DNA of 43,361 nt from JANPLN01 sp041736155. Lineage in GTDB: Bacteria > Bdellovibrionota > Bdellovibrionia > Bdellovibrionales > JAGQZY01. Below the pieces are notes generated by a model, which was not told where the DNA came from, made no database searches, and saw nothing but the letters and a program-made list of their open reading frames with translations. The stretch is taken from the NCBI GenBank assembly GCA_041736155.1, contig JBGSUL010000125.1, positions 1-43,361 on the forward strand. Reading direction: 5' to 3'. Made by a program: the position numbers and the translations under genes. Positions 15,222 through 23,751 of the stretch are shown here, one piece after another (the stretch's first letter is position 1; each line of letters opens with the position of its first letter).

Positions 15222-16586
15222 TTAAGAGGCAAAGATCTTCATTGCCAGAGTCGCTAGACCTAAGAAGGAGAAAAAACCAAAAATATCAGTAATCACCGTC
15301 ACCAGAACGCTGCTACCCACAGCTGGATCCCGGTTGAGTTTTTTGAAAATAAACGGAATGCCCGCGCCGGCGATCGCACCGACCACCGAGGTCAAGAGCA
15401 TGGAGGAGAACATCACTAATCCGACAAGGAGACTGCGTTTGTCGTTCCACATAAAGAAATAAAGAATCACTCCAGAGAAGAGTCCCATGATCGCGCCGAT
15501 GACGGTACCCACGACAAATTCGCGCCAGAACGCCTTAGTGGGAGTAATAAATTGAAAGTCGTTGGTCGCCATTCCACGTGTGACCACTGTGAGACTTTGA
15601 ATTGCCGTATTGCCACTGGTGCTGGCGACAATGTTTTTGGTGACTGCAAGAATCACGAGCTCTTGAAGAATATCTTCAAACCTTGAAACCACAAGGCTTG
15701 CCACGGCGGCCAGGCCGAGATTGAGAAGCATCCATGGAATACGATTGCGAATTTTTTCCAGAACATTGGAGTAGACACGATCGTCCTCTTGTAGACCCGC
15801 ACGCGCGTAAATTTTGGCGATGGCTTGTTCTTGAATCAAATCGACGACGTCGTCGATGGTGACAATTCCCACCATTTCATCTTTGTGATTAACCACAGGG
15901 ATGGCAATAAAGTCGTAAAGACTCACAATTTGCGCGACTTGCTCTGAGGGCGTATCGGTTTTGACGGTGACCACATCTTTGCGCGTAAGCTTTTCGATGG
16001 GCGTGGATGGGGGAGCGGTCACAAGAATACGCAATGACACCACTCCCACCAGTTTATGTTCTTCGTTGGTGCAATAAATATAATACAGCGACTCTTCTTG
16101 CGCGCGCTGGCGGAGAAGATCTAAGCCCTCTTGTGCGGAGATATGGCTGGGCACAGAGAAAAAATGTGAGGTCATCATGCGCCCGGCGGAGTCTTCGGGA
16201 AAGTTGAGAAATTGCAAGAGTCGTTCTTTGAGCGTCAGAGGCAATTCGTTGAGAATCTCAGCGCGTCTTTCTTCGTTGAGATGATTGAGTAAAAAAGCAC
16301 TGTCATGAATGGCCGAGCTTTGAATCACTTGCAAGAGGGTGGCACGATCCATGGTTTGCAGAAGTTCACTTAATTGAGTTTCGGGAATTTTGATGAGCAC
16401 ATCGCCTATTTTTTTAAGGCCGATGAGGTTTTCGATCAGAACTTTTCTCTCCACAGAGTGGAGCTGGGTCATCAGTGACGCGAGATCGACGCTTTCGATG
16501 CGTTTTAACAAAGAACGGAGGGGGCGGCTGGGGCGTCCCGTCAGAAGTCTGCGCAGTATGTTCGTCGATGATGAATTCAGCTTCAT
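15222..16586 (-). CDS. mgtE: Magnesium transporter MgtE
   Basis: This 454-residue protein has the three parts of MgtE: a helical N domain (about residues 20-130), two CBS domains (about 135-255) and five transmembrane helices. The CBS domains include FPEDSAGRMMT, the MgtE N-CBS junction, and IPVVNHKDEMVGIVTIDD. The membrane part contains STSGNTAIQSLTVVTRGMA, matching the pore signature N-A-G-T-Q-S-L-T-V, and ends with DPAVGSSVLVTVITDIFGF, with the acidic residue of the Mg site. It imports Mg2+ passively, with the cytosolic domain acting as a Mg2+ sensor. Divergent from greA. Confidence 0.95.
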   Translation of the reverse strand: MKLNSSSTNILRRLLTGRPSRPLRSLLKRIESVDLASLMTQLHSVERKVLIENLIGLKKIGDVLIKIPETQLSELLQTMDRATLLQVIQSSAIHDSAFLLNHLNEERRAEILNELPLTLKERLLQFLNFPEDSAGRMMTSHFFSVPSHISAQEGLDLLRQRAQEESLYYIYCTNEEHKLVGVVSLRILVTAPPSTPIEKLTRKDVVTVKTDTPSEQVAQIVSLYDFIAIPVVNHKDEMVGIVTIDDVVDLIQEQAIAKIYARAGLQEDDRVYSNVLEKIRNRIPWMLLNLGLAAVASLVVSRFEDILQELVILAVTKNIVASTSGNTAIQSLTVVTRGMATNDFQFITPTKAFWREFVVGTVIGAIMGLFSGVILYFFMWNDKRSLLVGLVMFSSMLLTSVVGAIAGAGIPFIFKKLNRDPAVGSSVLVTVITDIFGFFSFLGLATLAMKIFAS

Positions 16587-16680
16587 GGCGCGCCTTAGTT
16601 TAAACCCTGACTCTTCTTATATACGCTCTAAGCCAATTCGGCAGAATTTCAAGCAACTTGAGCCATTTTTCTGCACTGAA

Positions 16681-16710
16681 TTGACTTTCTGAAGCCTTCT
16701 TAGGTATAAC
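16681..16710 (+). promoter_or_regulatory. Sigma-70-type promoter for greA
   Basis: A -35 element TTGACT (16681-16686) and a -10 element TATAAC (16705-16710) are separated by 18 bp. They lie about 130 bp before the greA start and just outside the divergent mgtE gene, giving a leader of about 120 nt. Confidence 0.6.
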
Positions 16711-16840
16711 CCCGCTTTTGCTTGATTTTGGCGACGAAAGTCGAGGAAAACTTCGAGAAAAAGTGCCCATGAGATCCCTTTTTGGGATAGGGTGCTCCCG
16801 GAGACAAGAAATCAACAAAAGCGCCCACAAAGGAGGCAGT

Positions 16841-17317
16841 ATGCCGGACAATTTACCTCTCACCATTCGCGGCAAGAAGCTCTTGGATGAAGAATTACGC
16901 AGGTTGATTCACGAGGAGCGCCCTTCCGTGATTCGTGCCATCGAAGAAGCTCGTGCACAAGGTGATATCAGTGAAAACGCGGAATACGATGCTGCAAAAG
17001 AGCGCCAAGCTCTTGTCGAAGGACGCATTCAAGAAGTGCAAGCGAAGTTGGCGGGGGTCGAAATCGTCGATCCTTCAAAAATTGTCAGTGATCGTATTGT
17101 TTTTGGTGCTTCTGTGACCGTACTCGATCGCGATAGTGAAGAAGAGTCCACTTACCAAATCGTCGGTGTGGATGAGGCTGATGTAAAACAAGGTTATATT
17201 TCTATTTTGTCGCCATTGGCGCGTTCTCTTATTGGTAAGAAAAAAGGTGATGAAGTTCTTGTTAAAAGTCCTAAGGGTGATAAAGAATACGAGATTATAA
17301 ACTTCTCCTTTAAATAA
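16841..17317 (+). CDS. greA: Transcription elongation factor GreA
   Basis: This 158-residue protein has the standard GreA length: an N-terminal coiled coil and a C-terminal FKBP-like domain. The coiled-coil tip, ARAQGDISENAEYDAAKERQ, carries the acidic pair (D and E of GDISENAEY) that directs Mg2+ in the RNA polymerase active site for transcript cleavage. The C-terminal region contains SPLARSLIGKKKGDEV. It rescues backtracked RNA polymerase. ATG 16841 is chosen for its strong AAAGGAGG site at the correct spacing; the open frame extends 41 codons upstream but without support. It is followed after 11 bp by the AsmA-like gene. Confidence 0.96.
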   Translation: MPDNLPLTIRGKKLLDEELRRLIHEERPSVIRAIEEARAQGDISENAEYDAAKERQALVEGRIQEVQAKLAGVEIVDPSKIVSDRIVFGASVTVLDRDSEEESTYQIVGVDEADVKQGYISILSPLARSLIGKKKGDEVLVKSPKGDKEYEIINFSFK

Positions 17318-17328
17318 ACAGGGAACAG

Positions 17329-19326
17329 ATGAGCTCGAACAACGTTGATGTCGCCGGTGGTTTTAGAAAATTTCTATTTTTCATAATCATCTGTGCGGCA
17401 GCTGGGCTCATCTTTAAAAAGACGACGCAAAAAGTTCTCGATGCTCGTTGGGCTTATTTTTCTCGCTCCCTCAAAGAGAAAAAAATCCAATCTTCGCCAC
17501 CACAAATTATTTTTTCGCGTTATGGTTTGCCTGTTATAGGTGCGCAAGTGGATTCGGTCAGCTTTGAGAGTCCTGTCAAATGTTACGAAGCAAAAATTGT
17601 TGCCGAACAACTTTTCTTACCCCTTAAAATTTCTAAACTTCTTTTCTTTAAGTTAGAATTTGGCACATTAGTGGTGGAAAAAGCCCAGGTGACTTTGCAA
17701 GAAGACCCACACTGTCAAGAGTCGCATCCGACCAAGACTCAATCCTCCGCTTCGGTCTTTGAAGAAATCTCAATGGCAAAAGATTCCGGCGAGAGACATG
17801 AGTCATCGACGGCTTTGTTTAAAGCTTTTTCCGACTGGTTTCATGTGCACTATCCGCGCCTGGAAAAAATGCCGATCCGTTCGTTTCATCTTAAAGAGGT
17901 GGACATCAGTGCGGAAAGTCTCAAGGGGAAAAAGCTTTCTGGCACAGGATCATTGGTTGTCGACCTCACTGAAAAGTTAGATGTCGATGTCCGTTTTTCT
18001 CCACTCACTTTGGGAAAAGTCACCCGTTCCGTAAGCACCCAGTTTGTTGCAAAAATAGAGGCAGATCAGCAGCGTATTAAGATGCGTGCAGATTGGACCT
18101 ATTACGAAGGTCACTTGATTGCCGATATACTTTACGATGCGGGAAAAAATATTCAGGTCGATTTACAAAGCCAAGATTTACCCTTGAGTGTGCTCAATCG
18201 TTGGTTTGACACGTCTTGGTCGTTTCAATATTTGTGGCTGAATTGCCATGTGCATATCAAAAGTGAGCAAGCTCGCTGGAATGAGAGCGCTTGGCAATTT
18301 GAACAATGCGGAGTTGATGGGCCTTACGGAAGTCTGAGTTTAAAAGCTGAGCCAACGAACTCTTTTCAACATTTTACCAACTGGCAAGTTGAGATTCAGA
18401 AACTTCAATTAGATCAAATTTTTAAGGGCAAAGAGCATCTTCCTTGGGCGGGTGTGCTCAAAGATCTTGGTTCGTTGAATGGTTCGTTGGCGTCGCGCGA
18501 AGAAAAAATAACTGGCACATGGTCCGTTGAGCATCCTTCTTTTATTTTTTCCCACAAAGATAAAAGAAAAGTGCAAGATTTAGTCAGCCTGAGTGGGCAT
18601 GCGCAGTTTTACGAGGGACAAGCACAAGTCCGTTTTGAAAAAGCCGATATTAAGAATGGCCGTTTTACTGGTGAGTTTGTATGGAACTTTGATAAACACA
18701 CGCTGAATTCAAATCTCCAGGTGGCCATCAAAGAATTAAGTTTTTCTGAGGATATTCAAAAACTCATGACCCAAGGAACGATATCACCTCTGCGTATCGA
18801 TGGTGAAGTGAAGTGGGATAGTCAAACACAGTTGGTTCAGGGGCAGCTCAAAGCGCTCATCAGCAAATGGGAAGCACCACAACTCGAAGTGCAAAATCTA
18901 CTTTTTCTCGTGGGTTTTTCACAGAGCAAACGACCACAAGTGGCCGTTTCTGCAGAAAAAATGGTGATCGGTCGTGGAGACATGTACCGCTGGTTGTTTG
19001 CGTCTTTGTTAGGTGAAGGTATGGATCTTCAGCAAATGAATCTGGCCCAAGTGTATGCCTTGTTTTCGTGGAAAGAAAAAAATGAGTACAAAATCTCCAA
19101 GTCCACCGCACTCTTGTCGGGAGTGGGAAGGGTGACAGCCGAAGGTGACTGGCGTGGCGACGATGGCTCAGGTCGGTGGCAGTGGCGCTTAATGCGAGGC
19201 GTAAATTTTGATTGGGAATGGTCGTCAAGAGGTGCCGATTCGGCATGGATTCCACAGACAAAAGAGATGCGCGATTGGCTCTTGGAGCACGAAGATTTTG
19301 CACTCTCGCACTCTTTTATTCGTTAA
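17329..19326 (+). CDS. Large AsmA/YdbH-like envelope protein
   Basis: This 665-residue protein has one N-terminal transmembrane helix (FRKFLFFIIICAAAGLIF, about residues 12-29) and then a long, mostly beta region. The repeated pattern of amphipathic strands resembles AsmA-like and YdbH-like bridge proteins that move phospholipids between the inner and outer membranes. This assignment rests on architecture; no diagnostic motif was seen. A Ser/Thr-rich stretch near residues 130-155 may be a linker. The start follows AGGGA with good spacing, 11 bp after greA, so it probably rides on the greA promoter. The two genes that follow encode a beta-barrel and a lipoprotein. Confidence 0.6.
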   Translation: MSSNNVDVAGGFRKFLFFIIICAAAGLIFKKTTQKVLDARWAYFSRSLKEKKIQSSPPQIIFSRYGLPVIGAQVDSVSFESPVKCYEAKIVAEQLFLPLKISKLLFFKLEFGTLVVEKAQVTLQEDPHCQESHPTKTQSSASVFEEISMAKDSGERHESSTALFKAFSDWFHVHYPRLEKMPIRSFHLKEVDISAESLKGKKLSGTGSLVVDLTEKLDVDVRFSPLTLGKVTRSVSTQFVAKIEADQQRIKMRADWTYYEGHLIADILYDAGKNIQVDLQSQDLPLSVLNRWFDTSWSFQYLWLNCHVHIKSEQARWNESAWQFEQCGVDGPYGSLSLKAEPTNSFQHFTNWQVEIQKLQLDQIFKGKEHLPWAGVLKDLGSLNGSLASREEKITGTWSVEHPSFIFSHKDKRKVQDLVSLSGHAQFYEGQAQVRFEKADIKNGRFTGEFVWNFDKHTLNSNLQVAIKELSFSEDIQKLMTQGTISPLRIDGEVKWDSQTQLVQGQLKALISKWEAPQLEVQNLLFLVGFSQSKRPQVAVSAEKMVIGRGDMYRWLFASLLGEGMDLQQMNLAQVYALFSWKEKNEYKISKSTALLSGVGRVTAEGDWRGDDGSGRWQWRLMRGVNFDWEWSSRGADSAWIPQTKEMRDWLLEHEDFALSHSFIR

Positions 19327-19345
19327 AATCAACTGAGGTGTTTAT

Positions 19346-19392
19346 GGCTCTCCCAGAGCCTGTCCTATAAGCATTTGTTATAGTTGGGCAGG
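19346..19392 (+). other. Hairpins in the gap after the AsmA-like gene
   Basis: GGCTCT-ccc-AGAGCC (19346-19360) is followed by a second, imperfect stem pairing CCTG with CAGG around CTATAA-gcatttg-TTATAG (about 19359-19392). Neither has a T-tract. They may form a leader for the beta-barrel gene or a weak terminator. The rest of the 213-bp gap shows no convincing gene. Confidence 0.35.
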
Positions 19393-19539
19393 GGTTCGTC
19401 ATCCCACTGTCAACTTTATAGGTGAAGATGCCATTTTTTGTCTTTTTTAGAGGGAAAGCGGGTTTTTCTTGCTATGAAAACGCTCTTATTGGAAGCTGCT
19501 GGAACGATAATTGCGTAGTACCTGTATGGAGGCCATTGT

Positions 19540-20898
19540 TTGGTTTTGCATATAAGATTTCTTTTGCTTTCAATCTCTCTCATCTGTTGGGGAAATGCTC
19601 ACGCGGCTTCCTTTGAGCCCTATTTTGAATTGTCTCTTTTGGGCGATGCTTATCCGGTGAAGGGAGCAAATGATCTCAACAACGGCCAGATGCATGGTCG
19701 CTTTAAACTTCTCAATCAAAAAGAAACATCTCAGGTGTATTTTGATTTGGGAGCGGGCGGGCTTGTTGGTAAACAAGCCGAAAATTATTTTATGGTTCCG
19801 CAAGCCTATGTCAGTTTGCAGCGTTGGTCGCAATTTGAAGTGACCTTGGGGCGGAAAATAAAAAATTATTCTCAATTGGACAGTTACTGGCTTCTCGGAG
19901 ATGTGATGCCGCTCTTCCGTTGGGATGCGGGGCGTCCCGAGGCGCAAGGTCTTCCAGGAATTTTTGTGACCTACAAGCCTACTCCGATTGTCGAGGTCGA
20001 ATTGATGGCGAGTTATTTATTTTTGCCAACACAAGGGCCGTCGTTCAGTATCGTGGACGGAAAGTTAACTTCCGGTAACCCGTGGTTTTCGCGTCCTGTA
20101 GATATTCTTGATTTAGGTATGCCTTATGATCTGCAGTATTCGGTGAACACTCCTGAGATCTCAAAAATTGTTTTCAAGCCCTCTGTGGGACTTTCGTTTT
20201 TATTAAAACCAGATGGTGAAGGTTTATGGGCGCGCACCAGCTATTTTATCAAACAGAAAAATGAATTGGTGACGCCGTTTTCGGGAACACTCAATTTGAG
20301 CAACAACACAGGTGACATCCAAGTTTATCCAGGCGTTGCAGAGCATAAAGTGGCCGCCGTAGACGTGGGTTACAAAAGTGAAGATTGGGCTGTGACGCTG
20401 GGTGGTCTTTTTGAGGGCGATGTTAAATTTGATATAGACAGTTCGACATGGATTTATCCCATTTATTCCGATCAGTACAAAGTGGGGATGAATCTCTCCT
20501 ATCAGGTGTCCTCTTTCCACTCCCTGGAGATTGGCGCTTTACGAACCTTCCACAATAGTGTCAAAATTGGAGGAGGACCTGCGGGGGTGGATTCTTTGGA
20601 GATATTTTCATTTCGTAACCAATATGACAATGTGGTGGATTTGCGTCTGACCTCGGTTTTTATGCCACAAGCGCACGGGTTCCTTTTTAAAACCAAAGGC
20701 CGCGTGGCCTACGATTACACGGCAGAGACGACCTTGGTTTCCATGGAGCTCATCTATTCTCCATGGATGTTTATGAGCGCGTTTGTTCGCGCTGACCTCT
20801 TTGGTGGAGAACGCCCTGAAAACAAAATTTATAACAATCTTCTCGTCAATTATTTAAACCGCGATCGTTTCCAAATAGGAGTCCGTCATGTCTTTTAG
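19540..20898 (+). CDS. Outer-membrane beta-barrel (porin-like) protein
   Basis: This 452-residue exported protein has a signal peptide (RFLLLSISLICWGNAHAA) and then repeated amphipathic beta strands with aromatic girdle residues, ending in FQIGVRHVF with a C-terminal Phe. The size suggests 16 or more strands. It is porin-like in build, but no family was identified and the substrate is unknown. The start is TTG 19540, supported by GGAGG 7 nt upstream; no ATG is available that keeps the signal peptide. The last 11 bp overlap the next gene, so the barrel and the following EF-hand lipoprotein are translationally coupled and may form an outer-membrane complex. Confidence 0.8.
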   Translation: MVLHIRFLLLSISLICWGNAHAASFEPYFELSLLGDAYPVKGANDLNNGQMHGRFKLLNQKETSQVYFDLGAGGLVGKQAENYFMVPQAYVSLQRWSQFEVTLGRKIKNYSQLDSYWLLGDVMPLFRWDAGRPEAQGLPGIFVTYKPTPIVEVELMASYLFLPTQGPSFSIVDGKLTSGNPWFSRPVDILDLGMPYDLQYSVNTPEISKIVFKPSVGLSFLLKPDGEGLWARTSYFIKQKNELVTPFSGTLNLSNNTGDIQVYPGVAEHKVAAVDVGYKSEDWAVTLGGLFEGDVKFDIDSSTWIYPIYSDQYKVGMNLSYQVSSFHSLEIGALRTFHNSVKIGGGPAGVDSLEIFSFRNQYDNVVDLRLTSVFMPQAHGFLFKTKGRVAYDYTAETTLVSMELIYSPWMFMSAFVRADLFGGERPENKIYNNLLVNYLNRDRFQIGVRHVF

Positions 20899-23698
20899 AC
20901 AATGGGCTCTCCTTATTTTTGTTGTGGCGACCACCGCATCGTGCTCCTACTTTTTTAAAGAGGAGCAAGAGCCGGGGACGGTTTACAAGATTTCTCTCAA
21001 TGAAAAAGCAGGAGTTTCCTGTATTCACGAAAACGGTCGTGTTCTTCGTGAGTATTTCCGTATGGAGCGCGATGATCGCGTCATTGTATCTGATCTCAAA
21101 CGCATGAAGGGCTGTGTGAAGAGCGCCGTCGACCTCTTTGTGAGACACACCAAAGGGGCCCAGCAAGACACTTATACGGCCAAAGAAATTCATGACTTTC
21201 TAACTTCCGTCTTTGATTCTTACAACTTTTCGCTTTCATTTATGCAAGAAGCAATGGCACTCAAGTACTCTCTCCTTGGTGGTTCGACTGAGCAAGTGAG
21301 TAAAAATGAGATCCGTCATCTCAATGTGTATATTGATTATATGTATGATGCGCTGATTGAGCTGGCTCCAGATCGTCATCGTCTGTTTTCTAAAGCGCAA
21401 GATGGTGAGATGCACGAGTTTGAACGCTCTTCGGCCAATCTCCAGAGAGTGATTGGCAATTTTAAAAACTTGCCGCGCAAAACCCAAGGAGATTTTGATT
21501 ACGATTCGTTTGTACGCCTTATCCAATATGTATTTGATTCAGAAACAGATTGGGATCATTGGGAGAAGTCGTTTGATTTAGTCAACTCTCTGCAAGCTTT
21601 ATTGACTGTGGGTCAGTTAGGGAAGATTGAGATTTCCAAACTGCCGGATGTGTTATCTGATCTTGGTAAGCTTTTTCTAGGTTACATTCAGTTTCACAAA
21701 TATGTGAAAGAAGAATATGTGCTCAAAGATCTCTCTGCCGTTTTTATGTTCCCGGGACTGATCACGCGAATTGTAGAACATCACGAGGTATTCACCAACG
21801 AGCGTGTCGATGCCCTTGTCAAGACTCAAGATCGCATAGCTAATGGTTTAAAGTCTGCTCTGCAACGCGTGCCAGAGAATAAGATACCATTGAGTTATTT
21901 TGATGTGCTTATTCAAACTCTCCATCGCATTGGCTCTATCCCAGAAGCGATACATGAAGACACGTTACAAAAAATGATGCCAGAGCTGTTTGGCTGTTGG
22001 TTATCTGATACACGCGATTGTCGCTTAGAATCTCAGCGCGAAGTTCAATCCTTTTCGCAAATCAGTATAGATGTATTGCAAAGATTTACAGCTCAATGGA
22101 AAGAACGTCAGCTATGGATCAATAGCCAATTTCCCGACCACAAGCTGCGCGTGAACAAAAAAAGCTTTGTTCAATCGATGTTCCGTTCGCGTTCCCGTCG
22201 TAGTGATAATATCAATAATCTTTTAAGCATTGTCGCACAAGTGAATCATCTACATTGGGAAGAGTATGTGGTGATTGGCGAAAGGTCGATTAACTACAAA
22301 GATTTGGTTATATTTAATCAGATCCACACATTGAATCATATTTTCTTGCGGCCCTTTAATAACAACGCGAGCAAAGCGAATTTGTCGGACTATTATTTGA
22401 GCTCGGTCAATTCGCAGTTCTTTTATGATTGGTTTCGCCCCTTGGCTCTCGACTTGAAGATGGGTGATCCACGAAGTCGCACTTCGGGCATTCAGGCGAT
22501 GTTGGAAATCAATATTTTCGGCTCCAGTTCTAGTAAACCCGATCAGTTCGATTTTGCTGAAGTCGTAGAGTACTTTCAAATAGCCATTTCTACGAGCAAT
22601 CGATCGGTGCATATTATGACCAGCGAAATGCAAGATTGTCATACGATCGCAACACCACCCGATGTTTTTGGTTACGAAAGATTTAATGCCAACTGTGTGC
22701 GTGAAAAAATGGAAGACACCAAGGGTGATCTTATTTTGTCGACGCAGCCTAAGTTGCGCCATTATTTTGCAACGAACTCAACCTCAAATTTACCGCTGTT
22801 TCTCAAAGCTCTAGAAAAATCGGGCCGCCAAGGTCTTATTGCCGATGATCCTTTCGAGACCGATGCGTTTCGTATGATGGGTTCAATCAGTCAATATTCC
22901 GAAAGTCTTTTTCTCCGATTTGATACCAATGAGGATGACGTTTTATCTCCCGAAGAGTTGGAGCGGGGGTTGAAACATATTGTACCTAATATTCGTTTAC
23001 TGATTCGCGCCAATTTATCGGCGACGGAGCTCAAGCAAATAGATGGCCTTGCACAATTTGAAAAAGCGCTTGTGACTTACATTATAAAATATAAAGAATT
23101 ACCCGGAATTATTTCTAAGCCCGAGGGCTCTAACTTGTTGGATAAGCTGGCATTTGGTAATTGGCACAACCGCATGCCGAGCGAATTAAATCGTATGCAG
23201 GCCAAACGCGAAGATATTATTTTGGTGATCAGTGCTCTTTCTTCTTTTAGTCGTGTGAATCGTCTCAAAAATTTGCGTGGGCTTTTTGAAAAATACGCCA
23301 CCGATTTTGATAAAGGTATTACCAACCCGAATGAAGTCCCTATCCGCGAAATTATGTATTATCTGCAATGCAGTACAAATTTGGATAACGAGCTACAGCT
23401 TTGGCTTATCGCTCACCAAGACGAATATTGGAAAAATGTCCTGACGGTGCGGGAAGTGCGAGATGCTAATGGCGTGGAGCGAGACGATATTCGTGATCAA
23501 TGGATTACGGGCGATTGGCAGGGTTTAGTTGTGAATAAACTTTTAGAAAAAGTGAATGCGGATCAGCTCATCGGACCGTACTGTTTGTTGCCTATGACGA
23601 GTGCGATTCGCACCATTCTCGATAACCAAGAAATGGTGAATCGACGTTGTAGCCCTCGTGGTGTGTGCGAAGATGTACCTAATCCTACACCATACTAA
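20888..23698 (+). CDS. Large lipoprotein with an EF-hand calcium site
   Basis: This 936-residue protein has a signal peptide and lipobox-like end (VVATTASC, Cys near residue 19). It is largely helical, with many aromatic and charged residues and no recognised catalytic motif. A canonical 12-residue EF-hand loop, DTNEDDVLSPEE, lies at residues 679-690, with Asp, Asn and Asp at the coordinating positions and Glu at position 12. Calcium binding is likely at this site. The C terminus carries two Cys-containing patches (CSPRGVC). The gene overlaps the upstream beta-barrel gene by 11 bp and is probably coexpressed. No homologous family is recognised. Confidence 0.75.
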   Translation: MSFRQWALLIFVVATTASCSYFFKEEQEPGTVYKISLNEKAGVSCIHENGRVLREYFRMERDDRVIVSDLKRMKGCVKSAVDLFVRHTKGAQQDTYTAKEIHDFLTSVFDSYNFSLSFMQEAMALKYSLLGGSTEQVSKNEIRHLNVYIDYMYDALIELAPDRHRLFSKAQDGEMHEFERSSANLQRVIGNFKNLPRKTQGDFDYDSFVRLIQYVFDSETDWDHWEKSFDLVNSLQALLTVGQLGKIEISKLPDVLSDLGKLFLGYIQFHKYVKEEYVLKDLSAVFMFPGLITRIVEHHEVFTNERVDALVKTQDRIANGLKSALQRVPENKIPLSYFDVLIQTLHRIGSIPEAIHEDTLQKMMPELFGCWLSDTRDCRLESQREVQSFSQISIDVLQRFTAQWKERQLWINSQFPDHKLRVNKKSFVQSMFRSRSRRSDNINNLLSIVAQVNHLHWEEYVVIGERSINYKDLVIFNQIHTLNHIFLRPFNNNASKANLSDYYLSSVNSQFFYDWFRPLALDLKMGDPRSRTSGIQAMLEINIFGSSSSKPDQFDFAEVVEYFQIAISTSNRSVHIMTSEMQDCHTIATPPDVFGYERFNANCVREKMEDTKGDLILSTQPKLRHYFATNSTSNLPLFLKALEKSGRQGLIADDPFETDAFRMMGSISQYSESLFLRFDTNEDDVLSPEELERGLKHIVPNIRLLIRANLSATELKQIDGLAQFEKALVTYIIKYKELPGIISKPEGSNLLDKLAFGNWHNRMPSELNRMQAKREDIILVISALSSFSRVNRLKNLRGLFEKYATDFDKGITNPNEVPIREIMYYLQCSTNLDNELQLWLIAHQDEYWKNVLTVREVRDANGVERDDIRDQWITGDWQGLVVNKLLEKVNADQLIGPYCLLPMTSAIRTILDNQEMVNRRCSPRGVCEDVPNPTPY

Positions 23699-23714
23699 CC
23701 AGTTGCTTCTTTGA

Positions 23715-23743
23715 TTGTGAGTTGGAATCAAGCCTGCTACACT
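23715..23743 (+). promoter_or_regulatory. Extended -10 promoter for mutA, predicting a nearly leaderless mRNA
   Basis: The -35 element TTGTGA (23715-23720) is 17 bp from the -10 TACACT (23738-23743), which is preceded by TGC, an extended -10. Transcription would start near 23750-23751, and the mutA ATG is at 23752. No Shine-Dalgarno sequence precedes that ATG, as expected for a leaderless transcript. Confidence 0.5.
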
Positions 23744-23751
23744 CTGCAGGC

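Noticed and set aside
19422..19616. A 64-codon rightward frame upstream of the porin-like gene
   Set aside because: It has no ribosome site and overlaps the signal-peptide coding region of the gene at 19540 in another frame.
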